Source: Metarhizium brunneum (lineage: Eukaryota; Ascomycota; Sordariomycetes; Hypocreales; Clavicipitaceae). Taken from it: DNA of 64,000 bases. The translations under genes were made by a program, and so were the position numbers. The stretch spans positions 2,778,133 through 2,842,132 of the forward strand of contig NC_089428.1 of assembly GCF_013426205.1 (NCBI RefSeq), in the 5' to 3' direction. This document shows, piece after piece, positions 11,901 through 24,481 of the stretch. The first letter of the stretch is position 1. Each line of letters starts with the position of its first letter. The notes under the pieces were generated by a model. The model was not told the origin of the DNA, made no database searches, and saw only the letters and a list, made by a program, of their open reading frames with translations.

Positions 11901-14900
11901 GCCTCAGGAGGAGGATGCTGGAGAGAACTTACTTGGCGAATGGCATGATGGTGACCAACACCAGTGGTTCAATACTCACGGACTCACCATTTTGGTACAG
12001 ATCAGCGCTAGTGACATTACTGTCAAGGCAAGCTTCAACGCAAAGTTAATTTCGGCATGGGCCGTGCAACTGCTACTGCAACAGCTTGCACACGTTATGC
12101 AGCAGCTCGACAATGGAGGTGTTAAAGCACTAGCAACCATTGCCATGGCTACTCCCCAGGATCTCGAAAAAATCTGGGCGTGGAACCGGAATGTCCCGCG
12201 TCCAGCTGATCGATGCATTCATGAGTTAATTGCGGACCGAGTCCGTATACATCCCAACGCCCCAGCTGTGTGCGCCTGGGATGGCGATCTTACATATCAA
12301 CGACTCGACCAGCTCTCCTCCGACTTGGCCAGCCGTCTAGCTGACCTAGGCGTGGGACCGGCTGTATTTGTGGCCCTCTGCTTTGAGAAATCGATGTGGG
12401 CGACGGTGGCGATGCTCGCCATGGTCAAGACTGGCGGAGCCTTCGTATTGCTGGACGCCTCCCTTCCCCAGCAACGCCTCAAGTCCGTGGTTGGGCAAGT
12501 GGAGGCGGCCTTGATTCTGACTTCTTCTACGAATGAAACTTTGAGTCGGCAGCTCTGCGAAAATGTGGTCATCGCTCAAGACTTGATGACCGGGATGCAA
12601 GATATTGTGCGCCCTCTGCCAGCCCCTGAACTTGACTCGGTCATTTACGCTGTTTTCACTTCTGGTACTACCGGAACACCAAAGGGCGCCATTATTAACC
12701 ACAGAAGCTCTGCTTCGGCTGTTCTTCATCAGATCAAAGGGTTCGGTTATACAACTGAAACCCGAGTGTACGATTTTTCCACATATAGCTTTGACGGCTG
12801 CATCTTGAATGCCTTTACCGTGCTCGCTGCTGGCGGCTGCCTATGTGTCCCTACGGATGATGGCCGCAAAAACAATTTGGCTGACAGTATGGAGTCGTTG
12901 AGATCCAACGCCGTGTTTCTCACTCCGTCTGTTGCCGAGCTACTATCTCCAGAACAGCTACCGTCACTGAGGTCCATGATTCTCGGTGGAGAAGCCATAC
13001 GCGTCAAGGACATCCAGCCATGGTGGGACTCAGAGTCTGTCAAGATCATTACTATTTATGGACCAAGCGAGTGTACTCCAGTCAGCATGATCAACCCCGA
13101 GCCGACGAGCCCCGAAAATGCCATCCGCCTCGGATGGGGCGCCGGGCAAGTGACGTGGATTGTGGACCCGGAGGATTTCAATTCCCTGACTCCCCTCGGT
13201 AGTATTGGTGAGCTTCTACTTGAAGGTCCTCTTGTCGGTCAGGGCTATTTGCATGAGCCGGAGAAGACGGCGGACGCCTTTGTCGTGGACCCCGTGTGGT
13301 TGCTGCAAGGCGTAGATGGTCGCCCTGGTCGACACGGGAGACTTTACAAGACGGGTGACTTGGTTCGGTACAACCAAGATGGCAGCATATCATATATTGG
13401 CCGCAAAGATGACCAAGTCAAGCTTCGTGGACAGCGAGTCGAGCTCGGCGAGGTTGAACGCCACGTTCGGATTAGCATGCCGCAGGCAAAGCAGGCTGTT
13501 GCTGAAGTCATTGTGCCACGGTCGGATAAGTCAAATCCAGCGCTAGCCGTCTTCCTCCAGATTGAGGACAGCATGATGATCAACGGCGTCTCAACAGAAA
13601 ACCCCCCCAAAGCAGCGGTCCTGCTGCCCTCTGCAGATGTCCTGCAGAAGCTGGCCGAAAGTCTTCCCACATACATGGTGCCGACAGTATTTTTCGCAAT
13701 GCGGCAACTCCCAATGGGCACAACCGGAAAGATGGACAGAAAGGAGCTGCGCCGTATTGGTTCATCCTTTTCTGCCCATGAGCTAGCTCAGGCACGAACA
13801 GCCCAGCAAGGGCCAAAGCGGCAACCGGCATCAGAGGCGGAGCGGCAGATGCAACAAGTTTGGGCAAAGGTGCTTGGTATTCCACCAGCCTCGGTTGGCC
13901 GAGATGACAACTTCTTCCAGCTGGGAGGCGACTCAATAACAGCCATGAAACTTGTGGGGGAGGCACGCAAGGCCGGTCTTGAATTGGTGGTGGCAGACAT
14001 GTTCCGTTATCCAAGGCTCCACGAGGCGGCGACGCAAGCCCAGATGCTTGGTAGGAACACCAAGGTCCCCAAAATGCTGATAGATGGGCCTGCTGAGCAG
14101 TCATTTGCTCAAGCGCGCCTGTGGTTCCTGGAACAGCTTTATCCTGGGTTGACATGGTATCTCATGCCCTGCATTATGCGACTCAAGGGACCGATACGGC
14201 TTGATGCGTTAACCGCAGCCTTCATTGCCCTGGAAGATCGCCACGAAACTTTGCGAACAACCTTTTCCACCCGAGAAGGCACCAACTTGCAGCACATCCA
14301 TCCCGTCCGGTCAAGGGAGCTGGCTGTGGTGGACATGTCGGCGGACCAAGAGAGTCTGCCACACGTACTATCTCAAGATGAGACGACACCATTCAATCTA
14401 GAGAACGAACCGGGATGGAGAGTCACAATCTATCGTGTTGGTGACGACGAACACATTTTATCAATTGTCTTGCACCATATTATATCGGACGGCTGGTCCA
14501 TTGACATTCTCCGCAGAGAATTAAGCTCGTTTTACTCTGCTGCTCTTCGTGGGGAGGATCCGCTATCAAACATCGATCCCTTGCCGATTCAGTATAAAGA
14601 CTTTTCTGTCTGGCAAAGGCAACAAGCCCAAGTTGATGAACATGAGCGGCAACTCAAGTATTGGATCACGGAGCTAGAGACGAGTCATCCAGCAGAATTC
14701 TTGTGCGACAAGCCTCGACCACCCACCTTGTCTGGAAAGGCTGACGTGCGTGAGGTTTGTATAGATGGCCCGGTATACGACAAACTGCAGGAGTTTTGTA
14801 GGACCCATGGTATGACACCATTTATTGTGCTGCTAGCTGCATTCCGGGCCACGCACTATCGCCTGACGGGTGATGGCGACGGAGTCATTGGCAGCCCCAA

Positions 14901-17900
14901 CGCCAATCGTGACAGATGGGAGCTAAAGGACACAATTGGCTTCTTTGTCAACATGCAATGTCTTCGTGTCAAGATTGAAGACGAATCTGTTACGTTTGAC
15001 GAGTTGGTCAAGCTCGTCCAATCGGCTGCCATTTCATCCCTTGCCAATCAGGATGTGCCATTCGAGAGACTCGTTTCAAAGTTGCGAAAGGAACGCGATT
15101 TGTCTCGCCATCCGCTCATCCAGCTTGTCTTTGCTGTACACTCACAGCTAGATCTTGGAAAGTTTGCACTCGAAGGCTATGAAATCGAGTACATTGATCA
15201 GTCAATCACCACAAGATTCGATCTCGAATTTCACTTCTTCACGGAAGAAAAAGGACTGCGTGGACAGTTGATCTTTTCGACGGACCTCTTTGATCCCGAC
15301 ACCATAGACAACGTACTTGAAGTCTTTCGAACCGTGCTCGAGAAGGGTCTCAACGAGCCACAAACACCCGTGGCCGCTTTGCCATTATTGACAGATGGCG
15401 GCTACGATAAACTTGATTCCATGGGTCTGATTCAAGTAAAGCAGACCGCCTACCCTCGAAACTCGAGCATAGTCGACGAGTTCCGACAACAAGTTGCTGC
15501 CTGCGCAGACCGTGTAGCTGTCAAAGACGCCTCCTCGCAGCTGACTTATGTTCAGCTAGATGCCTTGTCTGAGCATGTTGCTCAATGGTTGATGAGCAAG
15601 TCCCTCGCTCCAGAGACCCTTATCGGAGTGTTTTGCGGTCGCTCTTGCCAAAGCATCATCGCCATCCTGGGCATTCTCAAGGCTAACCTTGCCTATTTGC
15701 CATTTGACCTCAAGATTCCTGCAAGTCGAATGGAAGGCATTATCTCGTCGATAGGCCACATGCTGGTTCTAACGGGAGACGGCGTACGAGTTCCCAGCTT
15801 TGCGCTCGAAGTGGAGTTTATCATGATTTCAGAAGCCCTTGAGCACGGGGCACGGATGAGTAGCATTCAAAGGAATACTTGCCCGAGTCCTTCACCTTCA
15901 AGTCTTGCCTATGTCATGTTCACTTCAGGCTCGACAGGCCGACCGAAGGGAGTCATGGTGGAGCATCGCAGCGTACTGCGTCTTATCAAGGACGATGACC
16001 TGAGGCCGCATGGCTCCGGCATCATTGCGCACATGTCCAACATTGCCTTTGACGCTGCAACCTGGGAGATTTACGGGGCCCTCTTGAATGGAGGCACGGT
16101 TATATGTATTGACCTTCTCACGGTGTTGGACTACGCTGCCACTTCCAGAATCTTTGCCGAGGAGAAGATTCAGGCCATCTTCATCACTCCCGCTCTGTTA
16201 AAGCAGTACCTGTCTAATTGTCCGACTGCAATCGGCCTCCTCGACACCATATATGTTGGCGGCGACAGGCTAGACCCCCAGGATGTATTCACGGCCCGGA
16301 GCCTCATGCGAGGGGGCAAGGTGTATAACGGTTATGGGCCTACCGAAAACACCACCTTCAGTACAACATACCGCTTGCCTGTCAAGGATATTTGCGTCAA
16401 CGGAGTGGCCATTGGCAGAGCAATCAGCAACTCGGGTGCGTATGTGATGGACACGCAGCAATGCCTGGTTCCGCTCGGCGTTGTTGGAGAGCTTGTGGTT
16501 ACAGGAGACGGCCTCGCCAGGGGTTATCTGGATTCTCAAAGAAACACTGGTCGGTTTATCAATGTTACGATCGACGGCAAGACGGTCAGGGCCTATCGAA
16601 CCGGCGATCTTGCTCGGTGCCGGCCATCCGATGGGCAGATTGAGTGCCTGAGGCGAATGGATGCCCAAGTCAAGATTCGAGGCCAGCGTGTCGAGCTGGG
16701 AGAAATCGAGCACGTCCTGCGCAACCATGAGTCGGTGAATGATGCAGTTGTTACGCTACAGCAAGATCCCCAGGGCGCCCGCCTCATTGGGTTTATCACA
16801 CTTGATGAGCCCGACATTCAACAGAAGGTTCGACGTATGGAACAAGAAGTGGATGGCGACGACGAAAAAAAGCAAGTCGAAGTGTGGGAGGAGTCTTTTG
16901 ACACGGACATTTATGCAGGCTTCGACAATGTGAAGCCTGAGCTGATTGGACGAGACTTTGTCGGTTGGACCTCCATGTACGATGGAAGTGAGATTGACAA
17001 GGGCGAAATGAATGAGTGGCTAGATGACACCATCGACACGATCCTCAATGGCGGCCAGGCCGGTCATGTTCTCGAGCTTGGATCTGGTTCCGGGATGATT
17101 CTCTTCAACCTATGCAACAACGGAATGCGGAGCTATGTTGGCCTTGATCCGTCCCAGAAAGCAGTCGAATTCGTCACAAGGGCAGCAAAGTCTATGCCTA
17201 TGGCGGACAAGATCCGGATGTACAAGGGCACAGCGACCGATGTTGGTCATCTGGGCCTGACAACCGAATATGATCTCGCCATTGTCAACTCGGTTGCTCA
17301 ATACTTTCCCAGCTTGAAGTATCTTACCAAGGTGGTCGAACGTGTTCTCCAACAGAATGCAAAGACCTTCTTCTTTGGCGATATGCGATCTTACGCCATG
17401 TACAAGGAGTTTACAGTCACCCGCTCATTATACAGGGTTGGAAAGAAGCCAACAAAGGATGACTTGCGCCGACAGATGGCCAGCATGGAGCAGATGGAGG
17501 TGGAATTCCAAGTTGATCCAGCATTTTTTACTGCACTGCCAAGTCTGCTACCTGATCTTGTCGAGCACGTTGAGATTCTTCCAAAGAAGATGCAGGCTAC
17601 AAACGAGCTTAGCTGTTATCGCTATGCTGCCGTGGTGCATGGCAAGGGCCAAGGCTTGCAAATTCGCGACGCTGAAGGTCCATGGATTGACTTTATGAAA
17701 GATGGGCTACATCATGAGTCGCTTCTGAAGCTCTTGCAATCTTCAACTTCGCCCACCGTGTCCGTTGCCAACATTCCTTACAGCAAGACAATCTTTGAAA
17801 GACATGTCCTAGACATGCTTGGCGATGCAGACGGTGACGAAGACTGGCTATCATCTGCTCGCCAAAAGGCCAACGATTGTGCTTCATTGTGCGCGATTGA

Positions 17901-20900
17901 TCTTGTGCAGTTGGCCAGGTCTACAGGGTACCAGGTGGAAATTAGCTGGGCTCGTCAACGCTCCCAGCGTGGTGGCCTGGATGCCATCTTTCACCGACAC
18001 CAATCCAATGGACAGAGGGTCATGTTTCGGTTCCCCATTGACGATGCACATCAGTCGCTTAGCAGCCAGCCACTGCGGCAGCAGGTGAAACAAAAGATTC
18101 GGGAACAGCTTCGAGATGGGATGCAGAGCCAGTTGCTTCCTTACATGATTCCTCAGGCGGTCCATATACTCGACAAGATGCCCGTCAACGAAAACGGCAA
18201 AGTCGATCGCCGCGCCCTTACTGAAAGCCTGCAGAGCCAAGCAACGAGGGGACCACTCCGGCAGCCGACAAGCAAGACGCAGCGGCAGCTACAAGCAATC
18301 TGGGCGCAGGTTCTTAACACTGATGCCACCTCGATTGGCTTGGATGACAGTTTCTTCCAGGTTGGTGGTGACTCCCTAGGTGCTATGCGGCTTGTCGGCG
18401 ATGCTCGCAAAATAGGACTCAACCTCGCAGTAGCCGACGTCTTCCGCCGCCCGGTGTTGCGTGACATGGCTGAAGGCCTTCCTTTGGCCAAGGCCATGGA
18501 GAGCATTCCAAAGACGGGGGTGGATGGCCCTGTTGAGCAATCGTTTGCCCAGCGGCGCCTTTGGTTCTTGGAGCAATTATACCCAGGCTTGACTTGGTAC
18601 ATGATGCCAAGCGCAATACGGCTTCGGGGTCACCTTGAGCTCGATGCTCTCAATACGGCAGTCCTCGCCTTGGAAAAGCGGCACGAGACTCTTCGAACCA
18701 CATTTGTGTCTCAAAACGATGTCCACCTGCAGGAGGTGCATCCTTTCCAGGCCAAGAAGATTAGGGTTGTCAGTGTTACCGAGGACAGCCTGATGAAAGC
18801 ATTGGAAGACGACCAGAGGACGCCATTTGATCTCAAGACCGAGCCAGGCTGGAGGGTTACAGTCTTTCGTCTGGATGACACCAATTATTTGCTTTCCATC
18901 ATCATGCATCATATCGTGTCTGATGGTTGGTCTGTCGATATCCTTCGTGCGGAGCTGGAGAAGTTCTATTCGGCCGCGATCCGGAACCAGGACCCTCTGG
19001 CCCTCGTTGAATCGTTACCTATCCAGTACAGAGACTTTTCCGTTTGGCAGAAGCAGCAAGACCAAGTAGACGAGCACCAGCGACAACTCTCCTACTGGGT
19101 CAAACAGCTAGAAACAAGCCAGCCAGCAGAGTTTCTCTGTGACAAGCCCAGGCCGGCGGCCCTTTCCGGAGAAGCAGCTGTGGAAAGCCTTCGAATCGAT
19201 GGCGCATTGTATCAGCAGCTGCGGACATTCTGCCGCACACAGAGCGTGACGCCTTTTGTAGCTCTCCTTTCTACCTTTAGGGTGGCGCATTTCTTCTTGA
19301 CTGGTTCGACTGATGCAACCATGGGAACAGTCAACGCAAACCGTGACCGCTGGGAAGTCAAAGACATGATTGGGTTCTTTGTTAATATGCAATGCATTCG
19401 AATCAGGGTCGAGGCCGAGTCCTTTAAGCAACTTGTCCAGCAGGTTCACGCAACAACCATTGCCTCCTTTGCCAATCAAGACGTCCCTTTCGAAAATATT
19501 GTTTCTCAGCTAAACAGAGGCAGGGACTTGTCGCGTCACCCGCTTGCGCAGCTTGTCTTTGCTCTGCATTCTCAGATGGACCTCGGCGAGTTTGTGCTTG
19601 AGGGTTTGGACACCGAAATGGTCAAGGTACCGCCTACCACTAGATTCGATCTCGAGTTCCATTTCTTCCAGGAACAGGAGGCCTTCCAAGGCGAGGTCCT
19701 TTACTCTACAGACCTATTTGATGCCCAGACAATTCGCAACATGCTGTCGGTCTTCAAGAGAGTTCTCGAGGCCGGCCTTGGAGATCCGAACGCGGCAATA
19801 ACGTCAATGTCGCTGCTCTCGGATGCTGACTACGCCAAGCTCGATCAAATGGGTCTTGTCGAGATTGATCGAGTGGATTGCCCCGACGCCAGCATCGTTG
19901 ATCTCTTCCGTCAGCAGGCTCTGCTCAATCCTGACAAGGTTGCTGTCAAGGATTCATCCTCTCAGCTCACATATGCCGAGCTAGACCAGCAGTCCAATTC
20001 AACTGCCAGGTGGTTAGCCAAACGCTGCCTTGCTCCGGGGACCCTCATCGGGGTGTTTTCCAGCCGATGCTGTCGCACCGTAGTTGCACTATTGGGCATC
20101 TTGAAGGCCAACCTGGCGTATCTGCCTTTCGATGTCCACACCCCGCGAGCACGAATGGAGAAGATCCTAGGCTCTGTGGATGGGCAGACGCTCGTCCTGG
20201 TTGGAAATAACGTGCAGATTCCTGAGGGTCTCGACGTTTCATTTGTTCCGATCGCTGAGACACTCCACGAGGCCACATCTGAGATTCACATCACGGCTCC
20301 AAATGCCACCAGCCTTGCCTATGTCATGTTCACGTCGGGCTCTACAGGCAACCCAAAGGGCGTTATGATTAATCACCGTGGTATAGTGCGGTTGGTAAAG
20401 GGAAGCAACATGGCGAGCTACTTGCCGTCTACTCCAACAATGGCTCACATCACAAATATCGCCTTTGATGTCTCAGGATGGGAAATATATGGTGCTCTTC
20501 TCAACGGTGGCATGGTAGTCTGTATCAGTGCCATGGATGTATTGGACTTTAGAGCCGTGCCTGAGATATTCGCCAGAGAAAAGATTCAAGCGGCCATATT
20601 CACGCCGGCCCTTTTGAAACAGTACCTCATTCAATGCCCTCCAGTCATCGGTGCTCTCACTGCACTTTATGTGGCAGGAGACCGAGCTGACTCGCAAGAT
20701 CTATTCATGGCGCAAGGTCTCATGAATGGCCATATTATTAATGCCTATGGCCCAACTGAAAACTCGGTCATCAGCACCCTGTATTGCCTACAGAATGGAG
20801 AGAGGTGTGTTAATGGAGTGCCTATAGGGCAGGCCATCAGCAACTCCGGTGCATACGTCATGGATCAACAACAGCAACTTGTACCGTTGGGGGTGGTCGG

Positions 20901-23900
20901 GGAGCTGGTGGTGACTGGGGACGGTCTTGCAAGGGGATATACGGATCCGGGCCGAGATGTCGACCGCTTTGTTACCGTCACGATTGGTCAGAAACGAGTC
21001 AAAGCTTATCGAACAGGTGACTATGTACGCTACCGCACAGACGGACAGTTGGAGTTTTTCGGGCGAATTGATGGCCAAATTAAGATTCGAGGCCACCGTG
21101 TTGAGCTGGGAGAGATTGAGCACTGTCTACGCAGTCACGACTCTGTTCACGACGCCATTGTCGTCTTGCAAGAAGGTCAGGAGGCCCAGCTCGCCGCATT
21201 TGTTACCGTCAATGAAGCAACGGAAGATGCCGGACAAGAAGAGGATGTGACCGATATTGTCAATGTGTGGGGGGAGCTTTTCGATGCGGACACTTACAGT
21301 ACGATTCAAGACGTCAAGCCTGAGACTATTGGAAGGGATTTCACCGGATGGGTTTCGACGTATACTGGACAAGATATTGACAAACAGGAGATGAATGAGT
21401 GGCTCGACGATACCATGGCGACCATCAATGCTTACGAACCACGCAATGTTCTCGAGATTGGAACTGGTACCGGAATGATTCTCTTCAACTTGAAGGGAGT
21501 GCAAAACTATGTCGGCCTTGAACCTTCTGAAAAGGCAGTGGAGTTTACAGTCAGGGCAGCCAAGTCAATGTCGATGCTCAGAGACAAGGTTTGCGTATAC
21601 CAAGGAACAGCAGCAGACGTCAAGCGGCTACCCGCAATGTTGCCCAACCTTGTGGTCATCAATTCTGTTGCTCAATATTTTCCCAGCCAGGAATACCTTG
21701 TCAAGGTTATAGAAGATGTCGTTCAACTAGGCGGCGTTGAGACCCTTTTCTTCGGTGACATCCGATCATATGCCTTGAACACACAGTTCCAAGCCAGCAG
21801 AGCATTGCGCATCGCTGGAGAAGCTGCAAGCAAGGACGAAATTCGCCGCAAAATGGAGGATATAAAACGAGCGGACATGGAGCTGATGGTCGATCCAGCC
21901 TTTTTTACTGCTCTGGCAGCTCGGTTCAAGTTTATTCACCACGTCGAAATTCTTCCAAAGCAGATGAAGGCTGTGAACGAACTCAGCTGCTATCGCTACT
22001 CTGCTGTTGTCCATCTCCAGCACGACTCGCAGCCACATGTTCACGAAGTTGAAAGTGAGTGGATCGACTTTCAAAAGAACAACTTGAACCGACAATCGCT
22101 CTTGGATCTCTTGGGTCAAACATCGTCCACTCTGGCCGTCAGCAACATTCCTTTTCAGAACACAATCGTTGAGAGGCATGTTGTCGAGGCACTCGACAGG
22201 GGGCAAGGCCCTGATTGGATCACGTCCGCCCTACGCAACGCTGAACATTGCCCTTCAATGTCTGTGACCGGCTTGGTCGAGTTGGCGAATTTGGCATGCT
22301 TCCAGGTGGAAATTAGCTGTGCCCGCCAGTATTCACAGCGCGGTGGTCTTGATGCCATCTTCCACCGTCACCAACCGTCCCGTGGGGATAGAGTCTTATT
22401 CAGATTCCCTACCGACCATAACCGCCCTTCACATCTGTTGGCCAGCCGGCCTCTACGGTTACAGCTGTACCAGACGGTCCAAGAGGGCCTCTTCAAGAGA
22501 CTTCAGACTCAGCTCCCTCCGTACATGGTCCCCCATGCAATTACCGTCGTTGATGAACTACCAATAAACGAGAATGGCAAGGTTGACCGCCGGGCGCTTG
22601 CAGCCAGGACTCAAACACGCACAGCGGCCCGAGCCTCGATACGAGAGCCAACTACAGACATGGAGCGGGAGATGCAGAGAATCTGGTCCCATGTGCTCCA
22701 CATCAGTTTAGATTCCATTGGGTTGGACGACAGTTTCTTCCACCTCGGAGGCAACTCGATCACGGCCATGCGCATCGTTTCAGAGGCTCGCAAGGTGGGT
22801 TTCAAACTATCAGTGGCGGATATTTTTCGTCATGACGTGCTTGAAAACCTGGCCTGTCACCTTAGCCCAGAGGAAGAGGAGACGGACATTGTATTTGTTG
22901 ACCGCCCGCCACCAGTCTCTGTCCTCGAGGAGATTGCCGCCCTCGGTGTCTCTGTTGACGACGTTGAGGATGTATTGCCTCTCACGAGCTTCCAAGAAAA
23001 GATTGTGCTTGACGGTGAGACGGTTGGACAACACGCAAACTACTTTTACATTGATCTCGATGACTTGGATGTATCAAAGATTCAAACAAGTTACTGGGCG
23101 ACTTTGGACAAGTTCTCGATTCTCCGTGCACGCTTCCTCCATCTTGAAGGGAAGCTATGGCAAGTTGTTTTTCGACAGCTCAGGTTGCCAATTCACATCG
23201 AGGACGTAGATGATGTTAACCAGGCTGCCCATCAGTTCTGTGTCAAGGACTTGCACGAGATGAGCTCGACCGATATTCCAATCTCGATTACGCTTCTGCG
23301 ACACAACGACGGCGTGCGGCTAATTCTTCGGCTCTCGCACGCTCAGTACGATGGAATTTCCTTTCCCATTATTTTGCAATCGCTCATGGACGAATACAGC
23401 GGAATTGAACGCCCTGCTGGCCCTACCTTCGGCAGGTTCCTGTCCTATGCAGCTCAGCAACGAGCAAAGGCCATTACATACTGGACCAAGGTACTGACAG
23501 GATCGTCTCTTACCGTTCCTGAACCAATCCTCCGCCCCAAAGCCATCTCGGGGTCGCCTCAGCGAGTCTATGAAGAAGCAGAGATAGATTTGCCTCAGCT
23601 ACCTAACAAGACTACCCCGGCAACCCTACTGAGCGCGGCATGGGCTCTGCTGCTATCGCACATTACCGGAGCAGACGATGTTGTCTTTGGCCACGTCGTT
23701 GCAGGGCGCAACGCTGCGATGTCTGGCATTGATGAGGTGGTCGGGACGTGCCTCAACATTGTTCCCATTCGCGTTAATCTTCCCGCGGCACACACTCCCA
23801 GGCAGCTACTGCTCTCCGTGCAGGAACAGTTCTTCTTCGGAGAGGCGGATTTGCTTGGCTTTAAAGACATTATTGAGCACTGTACGGATTGGCCTGCTGG

Positions 23901-24207
23901 CACCACCTTTGAATCAATGATCCAGCATCAAAACATTGATGAGCATCCGGAAATTGAGTCTGCAGGAGCCGCATCCCAAGTGCAGTTCTTTGACAACTCG
24001 CATCTAGTGCCGCCGTCCTTGTTTATAGTGTCCTACCCTAGAGGGCGCCACCTTGATATTAAACTCTTTGGCAATACTCATATCCTGACCAAGGAGATGG
24101 CAAAGGGTTTAATAGATCGTTTGTGTAAAATTACAGAAGAATTGGGCAACTTGGATTGCTCGTTGCAGGTATTACGGGATCGCCATGGGCGGTTATCAGA
24201 GGAGTAG
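419..24207 (+). CDS. Six-module nonribosomal peptide synthetase, destruxin-class cyclohexadepsipeptide type
   Basis: Exon 1 is 419-8734 (2772 codons). A 50-nt intron (8735-8784, GTAAGA donor, CTAAC branch site, AAAG acceptor) leads in phase to exon 2 (8785-24207). The protein is 7912 residues. Order: partial C, A1, T1, C2, A2, T2, E, C3, A3, T3, C4, A4, T4, C5, A5 with inserted N-methyltransferase, T5, C6, A6 with inserted N-methyltransferase, T6, terminal C. T-domain serines are near residues 826, 1902, 3416, 4489, 5969 and 7430. The terminal C replaces a thioesterase, as in fungal macrocyclising NRPSs. One E domain in module 2 and N-methylation in the last two modules fit the destruxin order if module 1 loads the residue that closes the ring. 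Cytosolic assembly line. Exact substrates are inferred; dtxS2-S4-like genes are not in the window and could lie to the left. Confidence 0.93.
3041..7620 (+). other. NRPS module 2: C2 - A2 - T2 - E, predicted D-2-hydroxy-acid module
   Basis: C2 carries HHSLFDE (His at residue 1025) where HHxxxDG is usual, so the final Gly is Glu. In A2 the FD of core A4 is FG: the Asp that binds the alpha-amino group (position 235 of GrsA) is Gly. In fungal depsipeptide synthetases such as enniatin and beauvericin, Gly here marks a hydroxy- or keto-acid domain. My pocket reading is G-A-N-L-I-G-A-T-V-K. T2 Ser is near 1902. The E domain (about 6290-7600) has HHLVIDLVSW, EGHGRE and a FNYAG motif, so it looks active. 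Confidence 0.85.
7640..10835 (+). other. NRPS module 3: C3 - A3 - T3
   Basis: C3 follows the epimerase and is expected to accept a D-configured donor. Its motif is NHAITDG near residue 2546: the first His is Asn but the catalytic second His and Asp remain. The gene's only intron falls near the end of this domain. A3 has FTSGSTGTPKG and IYGPAE. The pocket reads D-L-H-E-I-G-I-I-S-K, which I cannot assign; proline is the destruxin expectation. T3 has GGDS with Ser near 3416. Confidence 0.8.
8735..8784 (+). other. Spliceosomal intron of the NRPS
   Basis: GTAAGA donor, CTAAC branch site and AAAG acceptor, 50 nt. Splicing joins codon 2772 (GAG) directly to TAT with no phase change and restores the C-domain sequence across the junction. 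Unspliced, a stop is met at 8780-8782. Confidence 0.9.
10850..14050 (+). other. NRPS module 4: C4 - A4 - T4, predicted Ile/Val-like
   Basis: C4 has an intact HHVLYDG at residue 3614. A4 has FTSGTTGTPKG and IYGPSE. The pocket reads D-G-L-F-I-G-I-P-V-K, close in style to codes of branched aliphatic residues. This agrees with isoleucine at the equivalent destruxin position. T4 has GGDS with Ser near 4489. Confidence 0.8.
14080..18500 (+). other. NRPS module 5: C5 - A5(N-MT) - T5, predicted N-methyl-valine-like
   Basis: C5 is of a different subclass from C2-C4 (SFAQARLWFLEQL start, HHIISDG at 4669) and looks like an L-donor, L-acceptor type. A5 has FDAATWEIY and a pocket reading of D-A-W-F-Y-G-G-T-F-K, which resembles the bacterial valine code ending GGTFK. 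An N-methyltransferase with a VLELGSGSG SAM-binding motif (near residue 5534, about 16880-17640) is inserted before the last A-domain core. T5 has VGGDS with Ser near 5969. Confidence 0.85.
18510..22880 (+). other. NRPS module 6: C6 - A6(N-MT) - T6
   Basis: This module is a close sister of module 5 throughout (same C start, same A-domain style, same inserted methyltransferase). C6 has HHIVSDG at 6147. A6 has FDVSGWEIY and a pocket reading of D-V-W-I-Y-A-A-V-I-K. The methyltransferase SAM motif is VLEIGTGTG near 6994. T6 reads GGNS rather than GGDS with Ser near 7430; the Ser that takes phosphopantetheine is present. N-methyl-alanine is the destruxin expectation; an aromatic residue is not excluded. 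Confidence 0.83.
22910..24180 (+). other. NRPS terminal condensation-like cyclisation domain
   Basis: After T6 the protein ends in a complete C-like fold with SHAQYDG near residue 7623, where the first His is Ser. Terminal C domains with this arrangement release fungal peptides by macrocyclisation instead of a thioesterase. No reductase or thioesterase follows; the stop is at 24205-24207. Confidence 0.85.
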
Positions 24208-24481
24208 TCCCTGGGATATTAGGTTAGCAGATTGGTGGGGGTACACTATTCGAGGAGTGAAGCGGCGTTAAATTTGAATTATAGCTTGTGGTTATACAGA
24301 TAAAACATAGTAAAATATTTCCCTGTATATATTTAATAATTTATCAGGTACTCCTATCGTGTAATAAGTATTCAACCCTGTATTAAATAATAGACAGATC
24401 TTACGAGGTATTGTATTGTTTTGCTTGATATGATTTTATACGCGGTTAAATTTACGCGTTACATGTACTAGGTAGCAAGCT
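24208..24481. other. Convergent intergenic region between NRPS and dioxygenase
   Basis: AT-rich spacer of 274 nt between the two stop codons. It should hold both 3' ends; I see no gene in it. Confidence 0.6.

Noticed and set aside
907..24000. Many short open frames on the strand opposite the NRPS
   Set aside because: They are shadows of the NRPS coding frame, with no domains or conserved starts.
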